64,000 nucleotides of DNA from Seriola aureovittata. Lineage: Eukaryota; Chordata; Actinopteri; Carangiformes; Carangidae. Below the pieces are notes generated by a model. The model was not told the DNA's origin. It did no database searches and saw only the letters and a program-made list of their open reading frames with translations. Every line of letters starts with the position of its first letter. Position 1 is the first letter of the stretch. This document shows, piece by piece, positions 23,891 through 36,700 of the stretch. Made by a program: the position numbers and the translations under genes. The stretch spans positions 1,908,060-1,972,059 of the forward strand of contig NC_079375.1 in NCBI RefSeq assembly GCF_021018895.1, given 5' to 3'.

Positions 23891-24356
23891 CTAAAGATCA
23901 AAGAGATACGGGTTCAAAGTGGGTGAGGTGATTAAAGATCTGGCAGACTAATGAAGGGTGGCTGTGCTGAGGTGAAATCTGATAAATGAGATGATACAAG
24001 TGAAGTATTCTTCAGTTTTTTTTCAGGGGAGGGCCAGCTTCTGACCGGTGAGGGGCCATAGAAGAGGCATGCACACCTACAGGTGTAGCCTGGGGATGCC
24101 AGAGCTTGACTAGATGGCCAGCAGGAGCCAGCGGCTTTCTAAATACACCTGAGGTGTAGTGAGATGTGGGACACAACTAAGTAGCACAAACACATCTGGG
24201 ATGGCCCGGGACGGGGGGCATCCAGACAACACTGGAAATTCCTCTTCGTCCTCTATATCTGTTGGATACCTGGAGATCACATGGAGAAGAAGGAGGAGGT
24301 GGAGCACCCAGCTGAATCCATGGAGTCCTGTCCTAGTTGACTCTGTGCTAACTCCA

Positions 24357-24381
24357 GTTGTGGTGGTGGTGGTGGTGGTAG
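24357..24381. repeat. (TGG)n simple repeat
   Basis: About seven TGG units. Confidence 0.85.
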
Positions 24382-24639
24382 CAGCGGGACATATGCATGG
24401 CAGCCAAGGAATTGAGGAACTATTTGTTTTTCTTGATCTGATGAGGAACTGAGATCCTACGTTCGAATGCTCGAGTGAGGCGGTTGTCACAGCAGGACGG
24501 GTCAGACAAGGGACAGACTAGTGGTTGCAGGCCTTATTTAAAATCTGCTGTCATTCCACTGGTTCCTAACCCTAACTACTATTTAGAGCTACTAGTGATA
24601 ATAATGCCACTGGACTGGAGTCAGAAGATACTAAATTCT

Positions 24640-25160
24640 AACAGGCTATTTGTGAAATGTTTGATGGACTGATGAGACTCAGGTTGAACTCTTTGAAGAA
24701 CATGCAGCTCTGTGTGTGGCGTAAAAAAGGGCTTTGCACACCAACATGAAAACATCCCCCCAGAGGTGAAGCAGGGTGGAGGGAGCATCAGGGTCTGGGT
24801 CTCTGCTGCTTCTGGACCTGGACAGCTCCACATTTATCAAGGTGTCTTCAGGATAATGTGGGGGTGTCTGTCCACCGTCTGATGCAGCAGGTCAATGACC
24901 TCAAATGACAATGACATCAAAGAACATCCACCCTCTGGAGCGGTCCAGTCACAGTTCAGACCTGAATCCAGTAGAGATGCTGTGGACTGAGCTCAGAGCT
25001 GCTCGCACCAGACATCCTGAGAATCTGTCTGACTGAAGCAGGTCTATGAGGAAGAATGGTCCAACATGTCACCTGAACATTGAGCAGGTCTGATCAGCAG
25101 CTACTGGCAGAGCTGGTTTCAGGTTATTGGAGCCAAACGAGGTACGACCAGTTAACCAGT
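24640..25160 (+). mobile_element. Tc1/mariner transposase relic
   Basis: In broken plus-strand frames, 24770-24840 gives KQGGGSIRVWVSAASGPGQL and 24945-25030 gives SDLNPVEMLWTELRAA followed by RHPENLSD, which match the middle and the DLNP(I/V)E catalytic region of Tc1-family transposases. Stops and frame shifts separate the parts, so the copy is dead. Terminal inverted repeats were not located. Confidence 0.75.
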
Positions 25161-26300
25161 TAATGTTTAATGGCTTCAATAAATAAAGACACAAAAGCAT
25201 GTTTGTGTGATATTAGCTTAGGGACACTCTGTGTGTTCTTGTGACTTAGATGACGATCAGATCACATTTTATGACTAATGAGTGAAGAAAACCATTTAAT
25301 TCCAAAGGGTTCAATGACTTCCTCTTGTCACTGTGTTTACTGACCACGCCAGACAGAGACAAACAACTGTGTACTTTGTTTTTCAAAGATAATAAACAAC
25401 ATAAAATGAATGGCTACATGTTCAGGTTGTACAATAAAAGCTTTGTTCAAAACTAATATAACACCATATACGCTTTTTACAACAAAGCCAGACATGCCTC
25501 TGTCTGGATTTTGGATCCAATTGTACCAATGTTAATACAATTATTTAACTGTCAACTGTCATATTATCATGAGTCACTCAGCTTGCAGAGTGTATCTACA
25601 AACTCCTGCCTGAGGGTAAAGATGGTCCCATTGATGTCGTCCATCTTTGTTCACAGGCAGTGAAAAGCATCCAGTTATCCAGATACAGCAACAGCAATAC
25701 ACAAAGGTCTACAGACTAATCATGGTTCCACTCCTAATCAATCTACCCTGGTGAAAGAGGAAGGCTGTGGGCAAAAACCCCCAACATAGTTCCACCAATA
25801 CAGAAAAAGTAAGTGTGTTATTAAACTTGTCACGCAGAGGATGAAGTTAAGGATAACCAGCACATCACACAGACAGTTGTGTGTGTGTGTGAGACACCAA
25901 CCATACCTTCAGTCTTCAGATGTCGAGTGGAGATCACTCTTCCTGTCAGTCTGATCTAAGTTCAGTGATTGTGACAGAAAAGAACAATGGTAGACAAACA
26001 CTCAAAGAGCACCATTCTTAATAAAGATATTCCATTATTTTGACGATGCTGGTGGCGGGCACTTTTATCAGAGTTAGACTTTTAACCATTCAGCTGCAGT
26101 ATCACACATAGACTGTAAATAAAGATGGATGTAGCCTCTGTGACTTCACCCATAGGCAGAGTGAGAATTATACAGTGACAATCAACTTTTTGTCAACTTT
26201 TTCTCCAGGGTGAATAGGAGAACCCAGTACAGAGCAGGCGCGTGCTTCAGTGAACTCAAGCGTTAGTCTTTACAGTATCTTGCTTGTTTAACCAAACCTG
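25161..26300. other. Gene-poor stretch
   Basis: No supported exon. 26100-26150 holds a reversed trace of the repeat at 18890-19160. Confidence 0.4.
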
Positions 26301-26515
26301 TCAAATACATGTAGTGGAGTTGGAAGTACAATATTTCCTTCCGACATGTAGTGAAGTGGAAGTATAAAGTACCATAAAATGGAAATACTCAAGTAAAGTG
26401 CAAGTACGTCAAAATTGTACTTAAGTGCAGTAGATTAAATAGATAGATAGAAACTTTATTTATCCCCTAGGGGAAATTCATGAAATGTACTTCATTACTT
26501 TCCACCACTGCTAAT
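26300..26515 (-). repeat. Fish repeat with LINE-like tail
   Basis: AAGTACAATATTTCC, GTACCATAAAATGG and GTACTTAAGTGCAGTAG form a common teleost repeat also present reversed at 43445-43620. It runs into ATAGATAGATAG and ACTTTATTTATCCCC. Confidence 0.5.
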
Positions 26516-26638
26516 ACAATTACTAAGCCTTCAGGACACATGGATTTTAATATTGTCCAATGACCCAACAGGTAAAACTCCCGATTTCCTGAGTGAAAAC
26601 AAAGGGGGTGTCTACTATAGGAGCTAATATCAAAAAGG

Positions 26639-26890
26639 TAAACTGTAACTTAAGGCTAACATTATAAACTAGCTAACATTAATTGGCTGAACTGTAACTT
26701 AAGGCTAACATTATAAACTAGCTAACATTAATTGGCTGAACTGTAACTTAAGGCTAACGTTATAAACTAGTTCACATTAGTTAGCTAAACTGTAACTTAA
26801 GGCTAATGTTAGACACTAGCTAACACTACAACTGTGCCTTAAGGCTAAAATTAGATTGTAGCTAACATTAATGCTAATGTGGATTGTGGC
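26639..26890. repeat. 49-bp minisatellite, about 5 units
   Basis: The word AACTGTAACTTAAGGCTAA starts at 26641, 26690, 26739 and 26788, a strict 49-bp step. The first three units are nearly identical; the later units drift and shorten. Each unit carries ACTAGCTAACATTAATTGG. Confidence 0.9.
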
Positions 26891-28740
26891 AACATATCTC
26901 ACTTTGATGCAGGAGACAGTTATACTCTCATTACAAACTTAGAACTAGCATTCTATTTTTCATTAACCCTAAACTGATCTTTCCCTAAAGGTAACCATAG
27001 CACAGTTGCCCTGTGCAGGTTGGAAGAATTTTGAAAACATTGTTACTGGATGTAATTCAGGGTTTTGGAGAATCTTCCAATATGAACATTCTTGTTTGGT
27101 GGTAGGTTTCCCAGGGCTAACACACATGCAGACACACAACATTTTCACAGCTACAGAGTTTGCTGATCACCTGACCTGCATGTCTTTGGAGTGTAGAAGC
27201 GAAGTCCCAGAGACCTGGCCAGAGTGAACTAACATGGAATCTCTGGTGTTCAAACCATAAACTCAGGAAAGCAAAACGGCTCTAATCATTGAACCGTTGT
27301 CCCACCCACCATCCTGAATTTAATCCCAAAATTCACAGGTAACAAGTAAAGGGTCTCCCCTCTTAGAGTGCATTAATAGTCTGGCAGTGTCATTCTGCAT
27401 TGCTGCTGAGTTTTGTTTTTCCTACTGGGCTCTGGATGAAGGGAGTTATCATAATCAGGTCTGTAGGATATTAACTACCTGTTGTTTTTAACCACAGGTT
27501 GTAGCCTGCACTAGTGGATGGAGTTGCTCTATTGTCATGGAGATTGTTATAGTTTAGTTGTTTTATTTTATTGTTTTGTTACTTGTGCAAATAGAATTAA
27601 GAAGAAAAAAGTCAAAATAGCATAAGCGTAAGTTATACAGGATGTAAAAAAGATTGAGTTGAGTTATTCTTGGCGGCACAACATCCCTGTGTACATAAGG
27701 ACCCACCTGTGGAAACAGAGGAAAAGTATAGTGGTGTGTGGATTCCAGATAGATGTCATGTCGCCCTCTGGTGGCGGAAAAATAAATCCATAACACTCAA
27801 ATGTGGAGAGATCTGTCAAGAAATGCCTCAGTTAAAATAGTACAAATCCTAATCATACAGATGAACAGAAGAAGTGGGGAGCGAGTCAAGGAAACTGAGA
27901 TTGTTCTTTCCCAAAAAAAGGTCCAAAACCCCCAAAAAACATTGGAAAAATTCCTATTGAACAAACAAACAACCACACACATGTAGGAATTAAAATAAGA
28001 TCAGCAGGATTGACTGTGTAAATTTCAAATAGAAAAGACGAAGGAGTATAATCCTGTTATTTTTAATGCAGTGCATGTCAGTTTGGGTAGGTAAATGGAC
28101 TGAACAAAGATAATAGTACATTTACAGCACTGGAGCACTTGGAGGAAAGAAAACAGTAGTGTTGTAGATTGTAGGGGAGACTGGATTCTCTGTTACTCAG
28201 AGACTTTTGCTTTGGCAAAGGTTGGGAATGAAATGTAGGTAAGGGCAGAGGCTTTGTGAAGAGGCAAGGCAGGCAACTGTTTGGGGCCCCAGGATGTTAG
28301 AGGACTCCCAAGCGCTGACAAAATTTACTCCACAGCAATGTCTCAAAATGCTGCTCCCTCCCCCTTTAAACATCCAATGGATGATTTGCAACAAAAATAT
28401 CAGAAGCATAGTTGCCAACTATTTTAAGTAAAGCCTGCACATACAATTGCTAAGTTTCCAACAGCGCTCAGTAGGAAACCTCCCTAAAGGGGCTTTATGT
28501 GTTGATGAACGCTGGCCTTATGATGTGGGTTATTTACAATGTGGCAACATTGAAGTTATGTAGTTATTTATTTAGGTTGTTATTGTTATTTATATTATTT
28601 TGAAAATTACAAGGATTTTCAGTTCTTTATATTTTTATTTTGAAAATTCTGACTTTACCAGTTGGAATAATAAAAAATAAAAATAAAATAAAAAGTTTAG
28701 ATTTTACACATTTTTAGTTGGTGTCAGATTATTTACTACA
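26891..28740. other. Gene-poor stretch with worn repeats
   Basis: 27110-27230 (TGCAGACACACAACATTTTC ... CTGCATGTCTTTGGAGTGTAG) resembles a LINE-associated fish repeat. 28610-28700 is (AAAAT)n-rich. No exon is supported. Confidence 0.4.
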
Positions 28741-28849
28741 TAATGGTGATGGACGCTGATTGGCTAGGACCCCAACGGATTCAAGGATCGCCGCAGCATC
28801 TCACAGTAAAAAAAGGCTGGGAACCTGCTATAGAAATTGCACCACTCCA

Positions 28850-28935
28850 AACTGCAATCTAATCCCGACCTGCGGGTGGCATCAATGCGCCGTAAACCCA
28901 ACGGAAACCCAGAAGAAGAAGAAGAAGAGGAGTCA
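28850..28935 (+). repeat. SINE/LINE-end fragment with (GAA)n tail
   Basis: TGCGGGTGGCATCAATGCGCC ending in ACCCAGAAGAAGAAGAAGAAG is a repeat module that I recall as common in teleosts. It sits about 100 bases before the zinc-finger gene's start codon, in its promoter or 5'UTR. Confidence 0.45.
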
Positions 28936-29029
28936 ACACATCAGCTCACAGTAATATCACAGAGGTTCAGTATTTAGTCCGTATCTTGTTTTCTCCTCAG
29001 TTCTGCTTTCACCGTTTCACCTGAGGAAC

Positions 29030-31141
29030 ATGTTGAAGCTCCAGAGTCTGAAGGTTTTCATCAACCAGCGGCTGACGGCGGCAGTGGAGGAGGTGATGGG
29101 CCGGTTAGAGAAAGCTATAACCGAGTATGAGGAGGAGATGGAGAGCCGCCATCAGAGGCTGCTGCACTCGGCTTCAAGACCCGAGGACGAGCAGCGAAGT
29201 GCAGGTAGGTATAGTACTGCTTTATTGTGTATTTATTGCTGGTGTCGCGCGGAGTCAATGATAAGCTAACGAAACTAGCCTGCTTGCTCCAGCTAACATA
29301 GCACATGCTAAAATTGTCACCTGGGACCAAAAACACACCATTTGTCACATAACACCGGCAATGCTGCCCAGAGTTTAAATGACAAGATTGGTTGAGTGCG
29401 ATTCAAAATATTGCAAGACACAGATTTAGTTGGAATGATCGTTTTTTCATTTCATTTTCACTGAAAAAAGTGATGATGATGTGATTTTTTTCATTGAGTC
29501 TTGTATCAAACAAACATGTTCCTTTATTTCAACAATGTTGTGACACATTTTACATCTATCAAAGAAATTGCAGCTCCTGTGCTTTGGATATTTTGATTAA
29601 TTGTGCAGCCTAACTGAGAGCATAAGACTTCCTGTTTTCAGAGGTTACCAGATTCACCAGCTTCCTGTTGACAGAGAGCGTAGTCCTTCCAATTGGTTTG
29701 TTTTCACAGCCATGCTGGTACGTCAGTCAGGCTGTGCATAGACACAGCAGTGCTGGAAGGTAAACGCAAGCATCAACCCCCAAGGCATGAACTAAAGTCT
29801 CAGCTCCACACACGCCCCTCCTCTTTGTCTGGGAGTTAGGGGTGGAGTCAGTCACTGCCAAGATGGCGACAGTGGAGCAGCTCACTCATCAGCGCTTCAA
29901 AACTGCTCTTACGAAACCTGTGGGTGACATCACAGAGGCTACGCCATCTTTATTAGCAGTCTATGTGTAAATGCTGACATCAGCACACTAACATGCTGAT
30001 GCTAAAGAATCTACATTTACTTTATTCGTTTAGTTTCACATTTAGCTTTGCAGGTTTTTGGTCATAAACCAAAGTATTAGACAAAACAAATATTTTGACC
30101 GGAGGTGGGGCGAAGTAATTACAGTTCATCCTGAGGGGAACATGCATGAACTAAATTTCATGGCAATCCATTTAACAGTTGGTGAGATATGTTTGTCTGA
30201 ACGTGCAGGACAGACTGACTGACAGATGGACAGTGTTACAGCTGTCCTGACAACAAGCTGTAAATGAATATCTCTTTGGTGAATGCCAAGTTAACATTAA
30301 TAAAGGTTTGAATCTCGGGTTGATTTACCTTTGACTCTGTGTCTGTATTTCAGTGTTTTCTGCAGATGTGCAGCAGCAGCTGGTGATTAAAGAAGAGGTT
30401 CTGTCTGAGCAGCAGGAGTGGAGTCCCAGTCTTGACCAAAAGGACCCGGGCTGGCCACACATTAAAGTGGAAAAACAGGATTTCTGGACTAGTCAGGAGG
30501 TCAGGGGTCAGGTGCAAGGACTGCATGAGGATGACAGCGCCAGGTCCTTGGACTCTCATATCCATGTGAAGGGAGTACATGAAGAGACATTTCAGTCCTC
30601 ACAGCTTCATCACAGACTGGAGGCTCCAGCCTGCAGCTCAGCAGAACACATGAAAACAGAGGCTGATGGAGAGGACTATGGAGCACCAGAACCGGACAGG
30701 ATCTTAATATCTGGTTTTAAATCTCTATCTGGATCCGATGATAAGGCCTCACACTCTTCTGAAGCTGAGACTGAAGACAGTGGTGATGACTGGAAGAAGA
30801 TGAGGAAACCTCAGACAGTAAATACTGTGGAAAATAAAGTTCCTGTCAGTGATGCAGGACCTAACACCAGCATTAAATCCTTCAGCTGCTCAAAATGTGG
30901 GAAAAGGTTTGGACAGAAGCATCATCTACAGACACACATGAGATGTCACACCGGGGAGAAACCCTTCAGTTGTTCTCTTTGTGGTAAGAGATTTACTCAG
31001 AAGGGAAATCTGACTCAACACCTGACCGTCCACACACGGGAGAAACCATGTAACTGTCCTGTTTGTGGGGAGCGGTTTTCACAGAAAGGAAACCTGACGC
31101 AGCACATGACGGTGCACACACGGGAGAAACTGTGTTGGTGA
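29030..31141 (+). CDS. C2H2 zinc-finger protein with coiled-coil leader exon (316 aa)
   Basis: Two coding exons join in frame: 29030-29204 and 30366-31141. The donor is GCAG|GTAGGT, the acceptor TTTCTGCAG, phase 1, making an Asp codon. Exon 1 (residues 1-58, starting MLKLQSLKVFINQRLTAAVE) is the coiled-coil leader typical of many fish zinc-finger genes. Residues 59-230 are acidic and disordered, opening DVQQQLVIKEEVLSEQQEW, with three sumoylation-type motifs (IKEE, IKVE, MKTE). Three C2H2 fingers follow at about 231-253, 259-281 and 287-309, with CX2C and HX3H spacing kept in each; one linker is HTGEKP, the others HTREKP. The protein probably binds DNA in the nucleus and regulates transcription; its target is unknown. 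Three fingers is a short array for this family, and the stop soon after the third finger could be a natural end or a truncation. AATAAA at 32562 is a possible end. Confidence 0.88.
29205..30365 (+). other. Intron of the zinc-finger gene
   Basis: Bounded by GTAGGT and TTTCTGCAG. It holds repeat modules at 29700-29975 (shared with 18890-19160) and at 30120-30260 (ATTTCATGGCAATCCATTTA and a GACTGACTGACAGA run, a common fish repeat end). Confidence 0.8.
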
Positions 31142-32561
31142 GAGACTGGCACAGAAGACTGAGCTGCATTCATCGCAACAGCTGTTTGTTGGTTTTCAGC
31201 AGCAGTGAAGTAACTCACTTTGTTACATCCAGCTCAGGACTGTCACATAGCTAAGGTACTGCAGTAACAGCACTGACATGCCTCTGTGGCTCAGGACTGT
31301 AAATGTTCAGTTACAGGCACAAGTTGTTCTAGAAGTTACTGGGTCATATGTTCCTTTTTGTTTTTGTCTTAAAGTTCAACCTTTGTGTATCATGCGGGGA
31401 GGGGGTCCAAGGTTTACCTCTCAACATCTGCAAAGTAACAGCAGCTCACAGATGTCTCATTACATTGTGTTGAGACACACACAACACATTACTACAACCT
31501 GAAAAATGAGTGCCATACTATATTTATTAAATATATGACAGAAAAGGAAACGGCTGTAAATTGATGAGAATCAAATGTTGATATGAAAGTTTCAGCTTTG
31601 TAAAATGTGTTATGTTAAATGACCAAGACCAGGTCATACATCATACAGTTTGTATTGAGAGCCACAGCCCACAGTGAGAACATAGTGTATCAGCATGAAG
31701 ACTCACAGTGTGTGGACTCCTGAGTGTTCACCCCATGTGTGAGAGCTGACTGTGTGGGCCTGTGGACCCTTCATTAAACGCCTCTATAAGCACTCAGGTC
31801 AAGTGATGGCTTCGTACCTCAACAAGAAGTCAAATATTGTTGTTTGTTCCAGCTGAACTGTTGATATTTCGTCGTCTAGTTTCTCTTCATTCTCTGTGAA
31901 GTGAAATTAGAGACGTCACTCAGGCCTCGAGTCATTTTAACAAGACCTTTTTTTTTTTTTTCTTTAACAGCCTGACTTCCATCAGCATGATTTCATCTTC
32001 AAACCAGCTGAAGTCCTCACAGGTCTGCAGGTCTCTGACTGTCACCACCCGTTAGCACAACCACTTCATATGTTAACTGTTTCTAAGGGGCTGGTTGATT
32101 TTACCTGAGATCATTATCATAATTAACTGTCACATTTACCTCAGTAATGAAACAATCTCACAGTGGAGCTGCTGTGAATTCTTTGTAGTGAAGAACACAG
32201 GAAATCATGGATCATGACTGAAGAAGCATTTAACAGGAAAATCAAACGAGCTGTTTCACATCTATTGGCTGTAAGATCAGTTTTGATTAGATTTAGATAA
32301 CTTGTGTTATCTCACGTGTTTGATGTAATGACAGTATCTGATCATTACAGTGAGATTATTTTCCATGTTTATGGCAGACTCACTGTCCTCAGCTGCTAGG
32401 AAACAAAACTCTGGAGCTTTGCTCTGCTCTGGAGGAGCTGGAACATTTATTTTCTGATCAACTGTTTCTCATGCTGAACATTAAAGCAGGTGTACATCAG
32501 TGTGTCTCTTGGTCTGGAGCTGGGAGGGTGGCTTCAGGGATTTTTATGTATGTTTAAAGCC

Positions 32562-32567
32562 AATAAA
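32562..32567 (+). terminator. Poly(A) signal AATAAA, candidate for the zinc-finger gene
   Basis: AATAAA in AAAGCCAATAAACAGAG, followed within 30 bases by a T-rich TGTTTTCTTATTGT stretch. It is 1.4 kb after the stop; ATTAAA near 31775 is an alternative. Confidence 0.4.
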
Positions 32568-32589
32568 CAGAGAGTGAACACTTTGAATG

Positions 32590-33600
32590 ATCTGTTTTCT
32601 TATTGTATAAATGGACCCTCTCAATGTGCTCTCAGTTGTTAGTTAACATGTCTTGGTGCAATCATTTTTCAGAAAATTTTAACAAGTGAAAAATTAAAAA
32701 GTGATGGGGACAAAATCGGCCATTCTGGCCACATTCAAATCTGGCACACACAGAAAATCTTATTGTCTTGGAAATTGTGTTATGTTCACAATTTTTCACC
32801 ACATAGTTTTATCATTTGGAACAATATTACTGTTAACAACAAAAATATCCATAAAGAGGGCTGGACTGAAAGGGGTATAATCTTCATTCTAAAATTGTTC
32901 AATGATAAAGGTACCGTTTATAGTATATTTATAGAATTTTTTCATAAAAAACAAATCCTTCCCCATCAAATATAAGGAATTTGTTTCAGTGGTAAGACCA
33001 CAGTTTAATTGATGAGATGTCATTTAGCCCAGCAGCATAAGGTTGTTCAGCTCCCTTCACTGGAAGTAGGTGGAATTAAATTAACAGACATAAAATGTAC
33101 AAAGAAACATTAACAATAGGTGCTTCAAAACAAAAAGATTTCCTCTATATTAATAGATATAGAACATTTGTGGAGTTGAGCCAGAAACAAATATTAATTT
33201 GTTCTGTCATTTCTGCCTCCTCTGTCTTTTGGGGAGACAGAACAATTTCTTTATAACAAGACTTGCCAAACTGTAACAATTAGACCTAAAGATATAATAA
33301 CTAAATTTGAATGTAATAACAAGCCCCGTAGTTTCATAACCAATCTTTTAATTATAATAGGCAAAGCCCACAAACATAAACTCAGTGCTTAATTTCTGCA
33401 AATTTATTTTTATTATTACATTTTATTATTATTTATGTGTTTTGTGTGTGTGTGTGTGTGTATATATGCATGTATGTATTTGTCTGTATATATATTTTCT
33501 ATACTTTTTGCACATTTGATATTATCTGATGTCTGAAATTTATATTTGTACAATGTTCAATAAAAATGATAGAGAAATTTTTTTTAGTGTGTGGTATGTT
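32590..33600. other. AT-rich intergenic stretch
   Basis: 33100-33420 has phrases suggesting a worn LINE or untranslated sequence, but no motif is readable. A short (GT)n is at 33445-33462. AATAAA near 33560 could end an unseen transcript. Confidence 0.35.
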
Positions 33601-33674
33601 GTTTAATTCGATGGAGTTAATGAGATGGGGGTGTGATGGGTGTTCTGTTGCTGTTGCGTGACCCTAATGTTAAG

Positions 33675-33774
33675 GGTGAGGGCGGGGTGGTGACGTCACT
33701 GAGCGGCAGGAGAGCCAACCGGAGCAAGAAAGATTGGGAAAACGCGTTTTTCATATGCTACTGTTCCTGAGAAA
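33675..33774 (+). promoter_or_regulatory. Promoter of the SAMD3-like gene: GC box and CRE
   Basis: A perfect palindromic CREB/ATF site, TGACGTCA, lies at 33691-33698, 76 bases before the start codon, directly after a GC box (GGGCGGGG). The stretch to 33774 is CpG-richer than its surroundings (GAGCGGCAGG, AACGCGTTTT). There is no TATA box. This fits a CpG-type promoter. Confidence 0.55.
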
Positions 33775-36700
33775 ATGTCCACCCTCCAGACACTGAAAAC
33801 TTTTATCAACCAGCGACTCGCCGTAGCTGTGGAGGAGATCTTCGGGCTGCTGGAAACAACCATTTCAAACTACGAGGAGGAGATTAATCGCCAGCGGAGG
33901 CTGCTGGAGGACGAGAGGTCCGAGTTCCGGACCAACAAAACAGGTTCGAGAAGTTTCTGTGAACCGGGTTGACTCTGGGTTTCAGTCATGTCACAGCACT
34001 GGGTTCAGCTTCTATTTAAACTGAATGACAGAGCAGCCGGAGTTGTGTTTCTGCAGCATTTCACAAAACCTCGTTCAGCTTCCCGCCGCCGCGTCAAGCC
34101 GAAACAAGTTAAAGCCGGAAGTTGAGTATTTAAGGCCTTCAACGTAAAAGCATTAAAAAGAGACAAAGGTATGCTGTGTTCTTGTTAAGCGAAAGCTCCC
34201 GTTCGTCATTTTCACACAATATGTCGTTATTTTTAAGTCAGTGCCAGTATCACACACTGCCACCGATGTCACCCCTTCTAAACCGTGATCTTTGGTTTTA
34301 TTGTGAAGGGGATGACACCGGAAGTAATTTCCGAACCTCCGAAAATCTTAAAGACGACATTAAGTTACGTTTATTAGACATAAGAGGAGAAACACGTTTT
34401 TCGGAACCAGTGTCTGAAGGAAGAGGTTAACTACAGTGTCTGGAGAGATTGTTTTCCAGCAGGAGACGTGGGGAATGAGGGGGGAGGAGGATGACTGAAC
34501 AAAAGATAGTTTTGGGTATAATCTTTGGGAATACTGTGACTTTTTTGTTATTCTTTCAGGCACTGACAGTGTAGGGTCCATATAATGACGTCAGCAGGAT
34601 ATAATCAATTTGTTGTCACCACTGTAATGATCAATGAATCCAGCTGTGTATTTGAGGACTGAAATGGGCTTTAGTCTCTATTAAGATGCTCTAAAACCAC
34701 ATGATCCTAAATCCCATGACGCATGTAGTAGCATATTTTCGTTAGATAGTCCTGACCAGTAAAATACCAATTGTCTTTAAACTACATGTAAATAATAAGT
34801 AATTAATGCTTTCTGTTTTAAAATGTGTACCCTGTGAGTCCAAGCTGAGTTAACCCAGATGACATCACTATGGCTTTATCAAGGTTAAACTTGACATTTG
34901 ACAAAGCTCTTCCAGGGCCACAGAGACATTATACAGATTGAGACTGGCATTTATGTAAATAAATAATAAATAAATAAATCTGTGGAATGTTCCTTTAAAT
35001 GTGATAAATGCAGCTTTCTGTGCATCCTGAACATCCACAGTCGAACTGAAATCACTGGCTCTCTGCTGTAGTTTAACCTTCAGAGCATGTACAGACACAG
35101 TATTTATGATAATCCTCCCTCCCCATAAAGCTCAAATGGTAATATGGAAGATTACAACACTGAAACAACTTTGGCAGATCACAATGCATTCTGGGAAGGT
35201 AAATGAAAGTTAGATTATTCTTACATGTCACCAGTAGGAGATTTACTGGAATAAATTTAGTGGATTTGACAAAAAGCTAAAATGTGCAGACAGTTCAAGA
35301 AGTAGCTCGATGAGACTCTATCTCCAAACTCCCATCAGCAGTTGGAGCACTGTGTGCACTTCACCCTGCATCAAAGATCAAAGCTCCTGCACACACAAAT
35401 AATAGGACAATAACCTCACAGACATGTCTGTATGTGTCCCACAACAAAGTATTTTACAAGTTGTTAAGTTGTCTTTGTTTTATTTGAAAATTTGTGCATG
35501 TTATATTAACAACACAATATGTTTGTATATGCCATTTCATGATGAATTACCCACAGTTCTCCATACTTTAGCTACGCTGCTTATCCTTTAATGTGGCAGG
35601 GGGGTTGGAGCCAATCCCAGATGACACTGGGCGAGGCGGGGTCCACCTGGACAGGTCGCTTGTCTATCACAGGGCTGACACACATGCCCTATGAACTTTA
35701 ATTCATTTCCTATTAACATTATATTAAAACATAATATGATTATGTAATATCCTAAACTTGACAACACTAATGAGGTGTACTGTATGTGGATGTGTTTTAG
35801 CTTCTGTAGGCAGCTTTTTGAACCTGTACCCTCCCCGTCCAGCACCAGAGTGCAGTTTAAAGCTCCATATTTTCCTCTTCTCCTGTGTTTTATTTAAAGT
35901 GTTGATCCATAAGAAGATATATTTGTGGTTTTAAGAACCAAAAACCATCTCAATGTAGTTTTACATCTCCTCCCTCAGACTTCTCTCTGGAGCTCTGACA
36001 ACAGGTCAGTGAGCCAATCAGAAGAGAGGAGGCTCTGAGCCTCTCTTCTGGTTTCTGGTTTCTAAGTGATCCAATAAAAATATAGCAGATTTCAGGTAAA
36101 CACTCAGAGAAATCGAATCTTGTAAGGCTGGATGGTGGGCAGGGCTTAGGGCGGGGCTGAGGGCGGTGACAGCTTTGTTGTGACATCACAAAGTTCCAGA
36201 AGTCCTGACGGCTTGTTTTAAGGCTCAGTTTCTGAATACAGGCTGTGTGCATTTCTCTGTGGACTGAGGCTTTGGTACTTTCACAGTATTAATATAGAAC
36301 GTAGACCTGCTTTATAATCAAACAACACATGGACATCTACCTTTATACTATATGGACCTTTAAACCTTTCATACGTATACCAGGTGTGTGAACCTCTTAG
36401 AGAGATAGTAATGGACTTACATTACATTTACTCATCTGTCAGTGGCTTTTATCCAAAGAGACTTACTAGTGAGGGACATCACTAAAGCTTCAGAGCAGTT
36501 GGAGACCTTGGTGTAAGGACTATGTCGTACATCTGTTCAATAAGTGAAGGAGATCAGGTAAAGTGAAAGGGGTTTACATTTGTCAGGTGACAAGAAAACA
36601 ATCAATTAGCTATAGCAACTTTATAAGTCAATGACATGGTTGTTCTCCCTCTGTCAGTTTGTGTTGGTCTGTGTGTGTCTGTTCTCTAATGGACAAAAAC

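Noticed and set aside
24110..24490. Overlapping frames on both strands with Thr or Val runs
   Set aside because: They come from a (TGG)n repeat and have no family features.
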